Of a stretch of DNA of 14,108 bases, positions 6,707-14,042 are shown piece by piece. The notes under the pieces are model-generated. The model saw only the letters and a list, made by a program, of their open reading frames with translations. It did no database searches and was not told the origin of the DNA. Within the stretch, counting starts at the first letter, position 1. Every line of letters begins with the position of its first letter. Origin of the DNA: Smithella sp. (lineage in GTDB: Bacteria > Desulfobacterota > Syntrophia > Syntrophales > Smithellaceae). Both the position numbers and the translations under genes were made by a program. Location of the stretch: positions 1 through 14,108 of the forward strand of contig JAAZOZ010000234.1 in NCBI GenBank assembly GCA_012797505.1, read 5' to 3'.

Positions 6707-7918
6707 ATGAGCAGAGAAGTAGTATTTGTGGATGGCATGAGAACAGCCTTTGGCACCTTAGGGAAAACCCTGCGCAATATCCTGGGTGAAGATCTGGCCG
6801 GCATGACCCTCAAGGGGCTGGTCGAAAGGTCAAAAATTGTTGAAAAAGGCGGCGTGGTGGACGGCGTTTTCATGGGTTCGGCCATTGGACCCAACACCGC
6901 CATCAACGGCGCGCGCTGGCCTACTCTGGCTTCCGGCTTGCCCGAGAGCACCGTGGCTTCTTATATTGAAATGCAGTGCGGTTCGGCGATTGATTCGATC
7001 AATCACGCCGCCTGGAAAATTCTGGCCGGTCAGTCCGACATCATGATCGCCGGCGGTTATGAATCCTACAGCCAGGCGCCGTGCCGTTTTTCCATGTCGC
7101 AGGAACCCTTTAAAATGATTCCCCCGCTTCCGATCGCTCCCGCCCTTTCCCCGACCAGAGATCCGGCCACCATGAACATGGGTCTCACCGCTGAAGCTCT
7201 GCAGAAGATGTACAATATTTCCCGTGAAGCACAGGATGAATTTTCTTACCGCAGCCAGATGAGAATGAAAGCGGCCCAGGAATCCGGTTTCCTGGCCCAG
7301 GACATCATGCCGGTCATGGTTCCCCAGGGAAAGAAAAAACCGCCGCTGGAATTCAGCGTGGACGAATTTCCCCGTCCCGATACGACGATGGAAGGTCTGG
7401 CCAAACTGCCGCCCGCTTTTATTAAAGACGGCACCGTCACTGCCGGCAACGCCTCGGGCCGCAACGACGGAGCGGCATTCGTGCTGATGATGACCAAAGA
7501 GAAAGCCCTGCAACTGGGATACAAGCCCTGGGCCAAGTGGCTGTCCGGCGGCGACTACGGCGTCGATCCCAAGATCATGGGGATTGCGCCCGCTTATGCG
7601 GTTCCGATGGCGCTCAAACGCGCAGGCATCAAGATGAGCCAGTTGGACGTGATCGAGTGCAACGAAGCTTTTGCCGTGCAGAATCTGGCGGTGGCCGCGG
7701 AACTGGAAAAACAGACCGGTGAAAAAGTGGATTGGAACAAATGGAACCCGAACGGCGGCGCGATCTCCATCGGCCATCCCAACGGCGCTTCCGGCGCGCG
7801 CATCTGTATCTTCACCATGCGCGAATTGATGAAGAAGGGCGGCAAGTACGGTTGCTTCAGCTCCTGCTGCGGCGGCGGTTTGGGCGTGGCCTGCGTGGTA
7901 GAGAATCTGACGTTCTAA
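6707..7918 (+). CDS. Thiolase (acetyl-CoA C-acetyltransferase type)
   Basis: A 403-residue degradative-length thiolase. It cleaves 3-oxoacyl-CoA with CoA, or condenses acetyl-CoA in reverse. Catalytic residues are present: nucleophile Cys91 in MQCGSA, Asn319-Glu320 in the NEAF motif, His357 in GGAISIGHPNGASGAR, and Cys387 in the C-x-GGG motif near the C terminus. MGLTAE (about 158-163) is the usual loop-domain motif. ATG 6707 is chosen because AAGGAGGG (6695-6702) is upstream; the open frame extends back to a TTG at 6572 inside the leader but lacks a ribosome binding site there and overlaps promoter-like sequence. A 167-base leader with palindromes precedes the gene and a strong terminator follows, so it appears to be its own transcription unit. 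It would supply the last step of beta-oxidation beside the acyl-CoA dehydrogenase. Chain-length preference cannot be told. Confidence 0.93.
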   Translation: MSREVVFVDGMRTAFGTLGKTLRNILGEDLAGMTLKGLVERSKIVEKGGVVDGVFMGSAIGPNTAINGARWPTLASGLPESTVASYIEMQCGSAIDSINHAAWKILAGQSDIMIAGGYESYSQAPCRFSMSQEPFKMIPPLPIAPALSPTRDPATMNMGLTAEALQKMYNISREAQDEFSYRSQMRMKAAQESGFLAQDIMPVMVPQGKKKPPLEFSVDEFPRPDTTMEGLAKLPPAFIKDGTVTAGNASGRNDGAAFVLMMTKEKALQLGYKPWAKWLSGGDYGVDPKIMGIAPAYAVPMALKRAGIKMSQLDVIECNEAFAVQNLAVAAELEKQTGEKVDWNKWNPNGGAISIGHPNGASGARICIFTMRELMKKGGKYGCFSSCCGGGLGVACVVENLTF

Positions 7919-7959
7919 ACAAGGTTTTCCTTTAGAAAAACATATTACGGGGTAAACGG

Positions 7960-7992
7960 AATCTCCGGAGCTGAAAGGCTCCGGAGATTTTT
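7960..7992 (+). terminator. Strong intrinsic terminator after thiolase
   Basis: ATCTCCGGAGC (7961-7971) and GCTCCGGAGAT (7978-7988) form a perfect 11-bp stem with a 6-base loop, followed by a run of five Ts. It lies 42 bases after the thiolase stop and separates it from the acyl-CoA dehydrogenase. Confidence 0.92.
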
Positions 7993-8058
7993 CACGAAAT
8001 CGGGAGACCCTATTTTTTTGGACTTCCCTATCTTTGAGTCAAATAGAAGGAATGGATT

Positions 8059-9867
8059 ATGGCGGAAAAATTTATCAGTGACCGGAACTTACGATTCCTG
8101 CTTTACGAAGTCAATGACGTGGAGTCCCTTTTGAAATACCCCCGCTTTGCCGACCACAGCCGGGAAGTCTTCGATATGATTCTGGATACGGCGATGCGGA
8201 TGGGGAAAGACCTCTTCAAGCCCCTGTTCGAGGAAATGGACCGCAAGGCGCCCGAATATGTGGGCGGCGAAGTCAAAGTTCATCCCAAGGTCCGCGAAAT
8301 CATGCGCGCGGCGGGCGACGGCGGCTGGATCGCCTCCACCTTTCCCTACGAGCTGGGCGGCCAGCAGATGCCCTTCACCGTCGGCGTGATGCTGCCGACG
8401 GCGATTTTCGGCGCGGCCAACTATTCCGCCGCCGTTTATCACGGTCTGACGCACGGCGCGGCCGGCCTGATTGCATCCTACGGCACGCAGGAAATGAAAG
8501 ATACCTACCTGCCCAAAATGACCGCGGGCGAATGGCAGGGCACAATGGCGCTCACCGAACCGCAGGCCGGCTCATCGCTGACCGATCTTACCACCACGGC
8601 GACGCCGACCGACCAGGGCTACTACAAAATCAAGGGCCAGAAGCTGTTCATCTCCGCCGGAGACCATGACGGATGCGACAATGTGATTCACCTGGCGCTG
8701 GTTCGTCTCAAGGACGCGCCTCCCGGCATCAAGGGCATTTCGCTCTTCATCATTCCCAAGAAGCGCATCAGGGACGATGGGTCACTCGAACCCAACGACG
8801 TCAACTGCGCGGGCATTTACCACAAACTCGGCTACCGGGGCTCCCCCATCACCCAGCTTGCCTTCGGCGAAAACGACGACTGCCGCGGATGGCTGGTCGG
8901 CGAAGCCAACAAGGGGCTGGCCTACATGTTCCAGATGATGAACGGCGCCCGCATCGACGTGGGTCTGGCCGCGGCCGTGATTTCCTCCGCCGCCTACTAT
9001 GCTTCCCTGGAATACGCCAGGGAAAGACCGCAGGGACGGAGGCTGACCTCCAAGGATCCGCTGTCGCCGCAGATTCCGATCATCGAGCACGCGGATATCC
9101 GTCGCATGCTCCTGTTCCAGAAAGCCGTCGTGGAAGGGTCGTTGTCGCTCTTGTTTCAGTGCGGCATTTATGAGGACCTGGAGCATGTCACCGAAGGCGA
9201 GGAGCGTGAAAACTACAACCTGCTTCTGGAGCTGCTGACGCCGGTCGCCAAAACCTATCCGTCGGAAATGGGCATTTTATCCTGCTCCGCGGGTCTGCAG
9301 ATTCTGGGCGGCTACGGCTTCTGCGAGGAGTTTCCCCTTGAACAGCTTTACCGCGACGTGCGCATCCACCCGATTCATGAGGGCACAACCGGCATTCAGG
9401 GAATGGACCTGCTCGGCCGAAAGATGACGATGAAAAAAGGCAAGGCCGCCCAGTTGTATCTGGCGGAAGTGCGCAAGGCCATCAAGGAGGCCCGGGACGA
9501 CGCGGAATTGAAGCCGTTTGCCGACAAACTGGCCGAAGCCGTCGCGCTCCTGGAAAAAGTAACGATGCATCAGTTCGGCGTGGCCGCCAAGGAAGGCCCG
9601 GAGATGTTTCTGGCCGACGCCACGGTCTATCTGGAATTCTTCGGCATCATCGCGATTGCCTGGCAGTGGCTGCGCCAAGCCACCGTAGCTCAAAGGGCGC
9701 TGGCCGGCGGGCCCGGCGAAGCCGACACGAATTTCTATCAGGGAAAGCTTGCCGCGTTTCGCTACTTCTTCGGCTACGAACTGCCCAAGATTCAAGGCTT
9801 GTCCGACCGCCTGCTCAACCAGGACGGCCTGACCGTGAAGATGAAAAACGAGTACTTTGAAGATTGA
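8059..9867 (+). CDS. Acyl-CoA dehydrogenase, about 600-residue subfamily with C-terminal extension
   Basis: A 602-residue FAD-dependent acyl-CoA dehydrogenase that introduces an alpha,beta double bond and passes electrons to an electron-transfer flavoprotein. The N-terminal extension (1-75) precedes the ACAD domains. TEPQAGSSLTD (166-176) is the FAD/substrate signature of the middle domain, and HEGTTGIQ (440-447) places the catalytic base at Glu441. The last about 140 residues are the extra helical domain seen in the longer subfamily that includes DmdC-type (3-methylthiopropanoyl-CoA) and other bacterial enzymes. ATG 8059 follows AGAAGGA (8045-8051). The gene stands alone between the thiolase terminator and rpsT. 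No etfAB genes are in the window. Substrate is not predictable; within this cluster it is the likely first oxidation step. Confidence 0.92.
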   Translation: MAEKFISDRNLRFLLYEVNDVESLLKYPRFADHSREVFDMILDTAMRMGKDLFKPLFEEMDRKAPEYVGGEVKVHPKVREIMRAAGDGGWIASTFPYELGGQQMPFTVGVMLPTAIFGAANYSAAVYHGLTHGAAGLIASYGTQEMKDTYLPKMTAGEWQGTMALTEPQAGSSLTDLTTTATPTDQGYYKIKGQKLFISAGDHDGCDNVIHLALVRLKDAPPGIKGISLFIIPKKRIRDDGSLEPNDVNCAGIYHKLGYRGSPITQLAFGENDDCRGWLVGEANKGLAYMFQMMNGARIDVGLAAAVISSAAYYASLEYARERPQGRRLTSKDPLSPQIPIIEHADIRRMLLFQKAVVEGSLSLLFQCGIYEDLEHVTEGEERENYNLLLELLTPVAKTYPSEMGILSCSAGLQILGGYGFCEEFPLEQLYRDVRIHPIHEGTTGIQGMDLLGRKMTMKKGKAAQLYLAEVRKAIKEARDDAELKPFADKLAEAVALLEKVTMHQFGVAAKEGPEMFLADATVYLEFFGIIAIAWQWLRQATVAQRALAGGPGEADTNFYQGKLAAFRYFFGYELPKIQGLSDRLLNQDGLTVKMKNEYFED

Positions 9868-9876
9868 TCGGCTGTG

Positions 9877-9909
9877 GATGGAGGCGGTCTCGCGGCCTGC
9901 CTCCAATCC
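9877..9909. other. Hairpin after acyl-CoA dehydrogenase
   Basis: GGATGGAGGC (9876-9885) pairs with GCCTCCAATCC (9899-9909) with one bulged base. A clean T tract is missing, so it is either a weak or factor-assisted terminator or an mRNA 3'-end stabiliser. It lies between the dehydrogenase stop and the rpsT promoter. Confidence 0.5.
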
Positions 9910-9926
9910 GCTTCCCAAAATTGCGC

Positions 9927-9955
9927 TTGACAGCCTGAAATAATTGCGTTAAAGA
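9927..9955 (+). promoter_or_regulatory. Promoter of rpsT
   Basis: A perfect TTGACA (9927-9932) is followed after 17 bases by TAAAGA (9950-9955), a weak -10. Transcription would begin about 30 bases before the S20 start. The -35 is consensus, the -10 is not. Confidence 0.55.
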
Positions 9956-9995
9956 CCCGCACCTTACAAAAAAAGAAGTTCAGGAGGAGAACCTT

Positions 9996-10262
9996 TTGGC
10001 AACACACAAATCAGCAGAAAAACGCGATCGTCAGGCCAAGGCCCGCCGCACGCGCAATATCGCAGCCAAGTCCGCGATCAAGACCAAGGTTAAAGCGGTG
10101 ATCGCGGCTGTGGAGAGCAAAAACAGGGAAAATTCGGAAAAAGCATTGAAAGCAGCGATTCCCGCGGTGGCGAAAGCCGCTTCCAAAGGCCTGATTCACA
10201 AGAAAAACGCCTCACGTAAAATTTCCCGATTAGCCAGAAAAGTCAATGCCGTAAAGGAATAA
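9996..10262 (+). CDS. rpsT: Small ribosomal subunit protein S20
   Basis: An 88-residue, strongly basic protein recognised as S20 by its start (ATHKSAEKRDRQ), the central RNIAAKSAIKTKVK block and the SKGLIHKKNASRKISRL stretch. It binds 16S rRNA in the body of the 30S subunit and is rich in Lys/Arg/Ala helices. The start codon is TTG at 9996, preceded by AGGAGGAG at a good distance; no ATG lies at the homologous position. A UUG start for rpsT is known in E. coli, where it takes part in autogenous translational control, so similar feedback may operate here. It has its own promoter and terminator and is not part of the catabolic unit upstream. Confidence 0.97.
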   Translation: MATHKSAEKRDRQAKARRTRNIAAKSAIKTKVKAVIAAVESKNRENSEKALKAAIPAVAKAASKGLIHKKNASRKISRLARKVNAVKE

Positions 10263-10286
10263 ACAATATATAAATCAGCAACATGA

Positions 10287-10319
10287 GCGCGGTCGTGCTT
10301 TCGGGCAGGCCGCGTTTTT
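10287..10319 (+). terminator. Intrinsic terminator after rpsT
   Basis: CGCGG (10288-10292) pairs with CCGCG (10310-10314) around an inner TGC/GCA pairing, followed by five Ts. It lies 25 bases after the rpsT stop and between two convergent genes. In the minus direction there is no T tract. Confidence 0.85.
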
Positions 10320-10343
10320 ATTTCGCCGGCATTCCATTTCCCC

Positions 10344-11474
10344 TTATTGTTTTTTGCCGATCAGATCGATGACGGTGATTTCCGGCGGGGCGAAAATGCG
10401 CACGGGCGGCCCCCAGGTGCCGGTGCCGCGGCTGATGTACAGCAGCTTGTTTTCCGCCAGAGTATGCAAACCGTAAATTCTGGGGAAATAGAGTTTTACG
10501 ATAAAGCCGAAGGGGAAAAGCTGGCCGCCGTGCGTGTGGCCGGAAAGCTGCAAGTTGAAATTGGCCTTTTCCCGAATATGCGGCTGGTGCTTCAAAAGCA
10601 GAACAAAGCCGTTTTGCTTTTCGGCCAGCGCTTTCAGAAACGCCGCGCTTTTCGGCGTGGCGCCGGGCTTCCGGCCGGTGATATCGTCTTCACCGAAAAT
10701 CGTAAGTCCCGCCGCCTGCGTCACATCGTCGCGCAGAATCTGAAAGCCGGCTGCTTCGGTAAATTCAATGGAGCGCGAAACGCCCGCGTAATATTCATGA
10801 TTGCCCAGAACGGCAAATTTCCCGGCAGGCGTTTCGATTGCGGCAAAGCGCTCCGCGTCCGCCATGATGTTGTCCAGTTCGCCGTCGAGCAGGTCGCCGG
10901 TGGAAACCAGCATGTCGGGTTTGGCCTCCCGGACCTTCTCCAGCATGGGCGAAAGGCGGTCGTTGCGGATAATGATGCCCACATGGACGTCGGAGATCTG
11001 GATGATGCGGATCTTTCCTTTTCCGGGGAGAATCTGTTCTGTAGGAATTTGCAGGGTCCTGACGCGGACGCGCTGCGCGTCGATGCAGCCGTAAACCACC
11101 AGTCCGGCGGACAGAAGCACGGACAGGCCGAACGTCACCGCCTTCAGCGCCATCGTGCCGATTTCGGGAACGATCAGCTTGTGAAGGAACCGGACCAGCT
11201 CGAGGGAAACGCTCAAAAAGAAAAACAGAAAGACAAACGCCATCCAGACATAGCCGGTGCAGGCGACAAAGCGAGCGGCCTGCTCACAGTGAAGCGACTC
11301 CAGCGTCCGGACAACGACCGGCGCGAGGATCAGGAAAATGAGGAGGACCAGCAGCAGGGCCTGCAGGGCGCCGGAGAAATGAAGAACGCTTCTGGCCCGG
11401 AAAAAGAAATAAAAATTAATTCCGCCGTAAAGACATAAAAAGGTTAAAAGAAATAGAATCATCCTGATTTCCAT
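10344..11474 (-). CDS. Membrane-anchored metallophosphoesterase
   Basis: A 376-residue protein on the minus strand. The N-terminal about 130 residues hold four likely membrane segments (about 5-25, 36-56, 72-94, 107-129). A calcineurin-like phosphoesterase domain follows, with all metal-binding motifs: SDVH (Asp162, His164), TGD (Asp194), GNHE (Asn225, His226), KHQPH (His296, His299) and GHTHGGQ (His313, His315). This arrangement matches the YkuE/YaeI-like group, several of which act on lipid-linked phosphates; the substrate here is unknown. ATG at 11474 is used; an alternative Met at codon 5 would remove four residues only. The ribosome binding site is weak. The gene converges on rpsT and is divergent from tRNA-Thr. 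Its GC content matches the upstream genes, so it belongs to the chromosomal backbone. Confidence 0.9.
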   Translation of the reverse strand: MEIRMILFLLTFLCLYGGINFYFFFRARSVLHFSGALQALLLVLLIFLILAPVVVRTLESLHCEQAARFVACTGYVWMAFVFLFFFLSVSLELVRFLHKLIVPEIGTMALKAVTFGLSVLLSAGLVVYGCIDAQRVRVRTLQIPTEQILPGKGKIRIIQISDVHVGIIIRNDRLSPMLEKVREAKPDMLVSTGDLLDGELDNIMADAERFAAIETPAGKFAVLGNHEYYAGVSRSIEFTEAAGFQILRDDVTQAAGLTIFGEDDITGRKPGATPKSAAFLKALAEKQNGFVLLLKHQPHIREKANFNLQLSGHTHGGQLFPFGFIVKLYFPRIYGLHTLAENKLLYISRGTGTWGPPVRIFAPPEITVIDLIGKKQ

Positions 11475-11495
11475 AGTCGGTTACTATCCGCCTGG

Positions 11496-11524
11496 AAACT
11501 AAAGGAAAACAAGGCGAAAGTCAA
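11496..11524 (-). promoter_or_regulatory. Possible promoter of the metallophosphoesterase
   Basis: On the minus strand TTGACT (11524-11519) is followed after 17 bases by TAGTTT (11501-11496), 21 bases before the ATG. The -35 is good (5 of 6), the -10 is poor. Confidence 0.3.
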
Positions 11525-11562
11525 TCATTAAGGCAGATCGGTCTTTCGGTCGCAGATTGAGG

Positions 11563-11589
11563 TTGACAAGGCAAAACCCTTCATATAAA
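11563..11589 (+). promoter_or_regulatory. Promoter of tRNA-Thr
   Basis: Consensus TTGACA (11563-11568) and TATAAA (11584-11589) with a 15-base spacer end 21 bases before the mature tRNA 5' end. The spacer is short but both hexamers are near consensus. Confidence 0.65.
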
Positions 11590-11610
11590 TACGACATCTC
11601 TTCAAGGCAG

Positions 11611-11686
<76 letters not shown>

Positions 11687-12499
11687 ATCATAGCAAGACT
11701 TCCAGCGTTTCCGGCAAAAACCGTTCTTCTTTATCTTGTCAAAAATTCCCACTATGTTCCCACTTTTGGCCAAAAAACAGGGCAAAAAGCACGTCGCCCG
11801 GCAAGTGTGCGCGTCATGGTTTCGGATCGTTTGGGTAGGGAAAAACGGTCCAAAGTGGTGGGGGGGGTTAACGGCTACGGAGTTAATGTCTATTATTCCC
11901 GTCTTTAAACGAAAAACAAAAAAAGCCGGACAATAGCCGATAAAAACTAGCGGAAATTTACCCTTCATAGTTACCCAGGTTGAACCATGAAACGTCTATT
12001 TTCAGGGGTCCGGAAAGCCTCGGACTAAACGGGTATTTACTCTATAAAGTCAACATTCTATAAACCTCTTTTCCTTCCTTGCGGGGGTGTTTTCCTAGGT
12101 AGGGTTTCATTCAAGCGGATTGAAAAAGTTTCAAAAATAACTAGTAAAGCCGGACCAAAAAAGACAAAAAGAATGCTTTTTCCTGGGGAAAAGGTTCCCC
12201 CTTCTGCCAGAAAAAAACGGTGATTTAATTTCCAAATAATCACAACCCCCACTCTGGCTTCTGACATATTTTTTGCTCAAAATGCTGGTCTGATTAAATG
12301 ACTTTACTGAAAATCCTTTTGCTGCTAGTATAACTGTACTTGTCCGTCCGGGCATCTCCTCTTGTTTTGTGGGTTTTTTCCTGTCTCTCTAAGTCAAAAG
12401 CCTAGATGGTTCACTTGTTTAATTAAGACTTCAAAGATTCAGACAAAAAGCAAAAGCGTCACTACGTTTAACATAACAGTTATTCTTGTGAGGTAGGCC
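11687..12499. other. About 0.8 kb without a credible gene, downstream of tRNA-Thr
   Basis: No open frame here resembles a protein or has a convincing ribosome binding site. Visible elements are TTCCCAC at 11746-11752 and 11757-11763 (11-base period) and a perfect palindrome TTTTGGCCAAAA (11764-11775). AAAGCCGGAC occurs twice (11922-11931 and 12146-12155), as does TCTATAAA (12041-12048 and 12057-12064). Hairpins are GTCCG/CGGAC (12008-12025), AAAAAG/CTTTTT (12166-12181) and GGGGAA/TTCCCC (12185-12200). The composition is AT-richer than the backbone. The stretch could be a decayed integrated element or its attachment region. Confidence 0.6.
11746..11775. repeat. TTCCCAC direct repeats plus TTTTGGCCAAAA palindrome
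   Basis: Two TTCCCAC heptamers are spaced exactly 11 bases apart, start to start, and are followed after one shared edge by a perfect 12-base palindrome. The group starts 60 bases after the tRNA 3' end. Helically phased repeats beside a tRNA could be arm-type binding sites of a tyrosine recombinase; no integrase gene is present. Confidence 0.4.
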
Positions 12500-13441
12500 A
12501 TGAAGCAATGCCCTTTTTGTCAGGAAGAAATTCAAGATACAGCTATTAAATGTAGATACTGCGGTGAATGGTTAAATAAGCAAGAGCAGTCATTTTCAAA
12601 TAGAGAAGCATCTAATGAAGAGAATGCAATACCGCCACAACCTCCATTAGCAAAACATACTGCCGCAATTACTCCTTTAACAAGAGAGGAAGAGCAAACA
12701 ATACGATATTCTGGATTCTGGAAAAGGGTCGCGGCATGGTTAATAGATCAAATCATTGGGTTGCTTGGAATGCTTCCAATTGTTTTCATATTAGGACGTC
12801 TATTAATTCCTACAACGGGAGATGTCAGATACAACGAAGCACAATGGAATGGACTTATTTGGGCAGTGGGTATAATTTTTACCTGGATATATTACGCCTT
12901 AATGGAAAGCTCTTCTTATCAATGTACTGTCGGAAAAAAGATTTTAGGAATAAAAGTCACTGACATGAATGGTGATCGGATTGGCTTTGGTAAGGCAACA
13001 GGCCGCCATTTCGGAAAGTTTATTTCTGGGATTATGCTGTTTGCCGGATTCATCATGGTTGCTTTCACACAAAAGAAACAAGGGCTTCACGATATAATGG
13101 CAGGATGTCTTGTTGTAAATCGTGTGCCTGAGACTTCAGCAAGTGAAGCGGCTGAAGAAGAAAAGGAAAGAAGGAAACTAGATCATCAAGTCAGTATGAC
13201 AGAACTACAAAGACTTTCAGATAAATATGATGACTATAAAGATACAATAATCAGCGAAGTGAAAAAAACACTAAAAACAAAAGAAGAATTACAAATTTTG
13301 GAAAGTCAGTCCCGTTTACCTTATGCTGAACTCATTAAATTAGGCAGTCCGGGTCAGCTAACTGATCAGGGATTAGCTGTTTATGAAATACTGATTAAGG
13401 AAATTAATAAAGCGTTTCTTAAGAAATTTTCATTTGTGTGA
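12500..13441 (+). CDS. Zinc-ribbon and RDD-family membrane protein with C-terminal extension
   Basis: A 313-residue protein. An N-terminal zinc ribbon has Cys4, Cys7, Cys18 and Cys21 (CPFC and CRYC). A Pro-rich linker follows, then an RDD domain (about 70-208) with WKRVAAWLIDQ (Arg76, Asp83), the TVGKKILGIKV block and the terminal QGLHD motif (Asp198). Three membrane segments are likely (about 80-103, 118-135, 172-190). Residues 209-313 are a charged, probably helical cytoplasmic extension without a domain I recognise. ATG 12500 follows GTGAGGT at 5 bases. RDD proteins are poorly characterised, with transport or membrane-stress roles proposed. The zinc ribbon may mediate protein contacts. The gene is AT-rich with many AGA and ATA codons, unlike the genes upstream, which suggests acquisition. 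It is followed in the same direction by an orphan membrane protein. Confidence 0.85.
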   Translation: MKQCPFCQEEIQDTAIKCRYCGEWLNKQEQSFSNREASNEENAIPPQPPLAKHTAAITPLTREEEQTIRYSGFWKRVAAWLIDQIIGLLGMLPIVFILGRLLIPTTGDVRYNEAQWNGLIWAVGIIFTWIYYALMESSSYQCTVGKKILGIKVTDMNGDRIGFGKATGRHFGKFISGIMLFAGFIMVAFTQKKQGLHDIMAGCLVVNRVPETSASEAAEEEKERRKLDHQVSMTELQRLSDKYDDYKDTIISEVKKTLKTKEELQILESQSRLPYAELIKLGSPGQLTDQGLAVYEILIKEINKAFLKKFSFV

Positions 13442-13511
13442 TTTCTTCGTCTAGAAAAGGGACTGATTACTACGTTACCTTGAAATAAAATTTAACGTTA
13501 GGAATAAACCC

Positions 13512-14042
13512 ATGAAAAACACACGCTGGAAATACTTGATTATCATCCTACTTGCTATACCAATAGTCAGCTATATAGGAAAAACTGTTGGTGAATACAT
13601 GGCGATTCAGCAAAATGAACAAGAAAGAAATTATAATAGTCAAAAAAACTTGAGCGATGGCGTCAAGGCTTATGTTGCAATTCAGGACGCTGGAGCGGTA
13701 ACCGAACAGCAAATGGATATGAATTTTCTTAAGAATCTTGAATTATACACAGCAGAAAGAATCAAAACAAATATAAATAAATCACTTGAGTCAAAGGGGA
13801 TGTCTGTCAAAAACTTAAACATCCAATCAGAATCCGTTTATGTTGAAAGCAATGGAAAAAGATTTGCTGTCATCAGATGTAAAGGGCCAGACAAACTTAT
13901 TTCAGTTCTGGTTCTGGGATTTGCTGGCAATGAAGTAAAACGTGTTATGTGCCTGAGTGAAACTTCAGATACCATTCCAATTTCTTACGGCGTATGTGGT
14001 GAAAAAATAAAGGAAGTCTTTGGCGTATCAATGGGACAATAG
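13512..14042 (+). CDS. Hypothetical single-pass membrane protein
   Basis: A 176-residue protein I do not recognise. Positively charged residues (KNTRWK) precede one hydrophobic segment (about 8-23), which predicts an N-terminal membrane anchor or an uncleaved signal with the rest outside. The body is mixed alpha/beta, with an amphipathic helical part (about 35-95) followed by beta-like strands (about 102-150). Cys123, Cys147 and Cys162 could form a disulfide if it is exported. ATG 13512 follows AGGA (13500-13503) at 8 bases. It lies 70 bases after the RDD gene in the same direction and shares its AT-rich composition, so the two probably arrived and are expressed together. Codon use and the lack of internal stops support a real gene. 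Confidence 0.65.
   Translation: MKNTRWKYLIIILLAIPIVSYIGKTVGEYMAIQQNEQERNYNSQKNLSDGVKAYVAIQDAGAVTEQQMDMNFLKNLELYTAERIKTNINKSLESKGMSVKNLNIQSESVYVESNGKRFAVIRCKGPDKLISVLVLGFAGNEVKRVMCLSETSDTIPISYGVCGEKIKEVFGVSMGQ

Noticed and set aside
11736..11936. Possible 66-residue plus-strand protein after the tRNA
   Set aside because: Poor ribosome binding site, odd composition, overlap with repeats and no resemblance to an integrase or other family.
12058..12355. Two overlapping short minus-strand frames
   Set aside because: No ribosome binding site, low-complexity Phe/Lys-rich peptides and location in a gene-poor repeat-bearing stretch.
13442..13511. Integron attC site suggested by AACGTTAGG just before the orphan gene
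   Set aside because: No complementary RYYYAAC arm or long imperfect hairpin lies after the preceding gene, and no similar site occurs at the end of the orphan gene.
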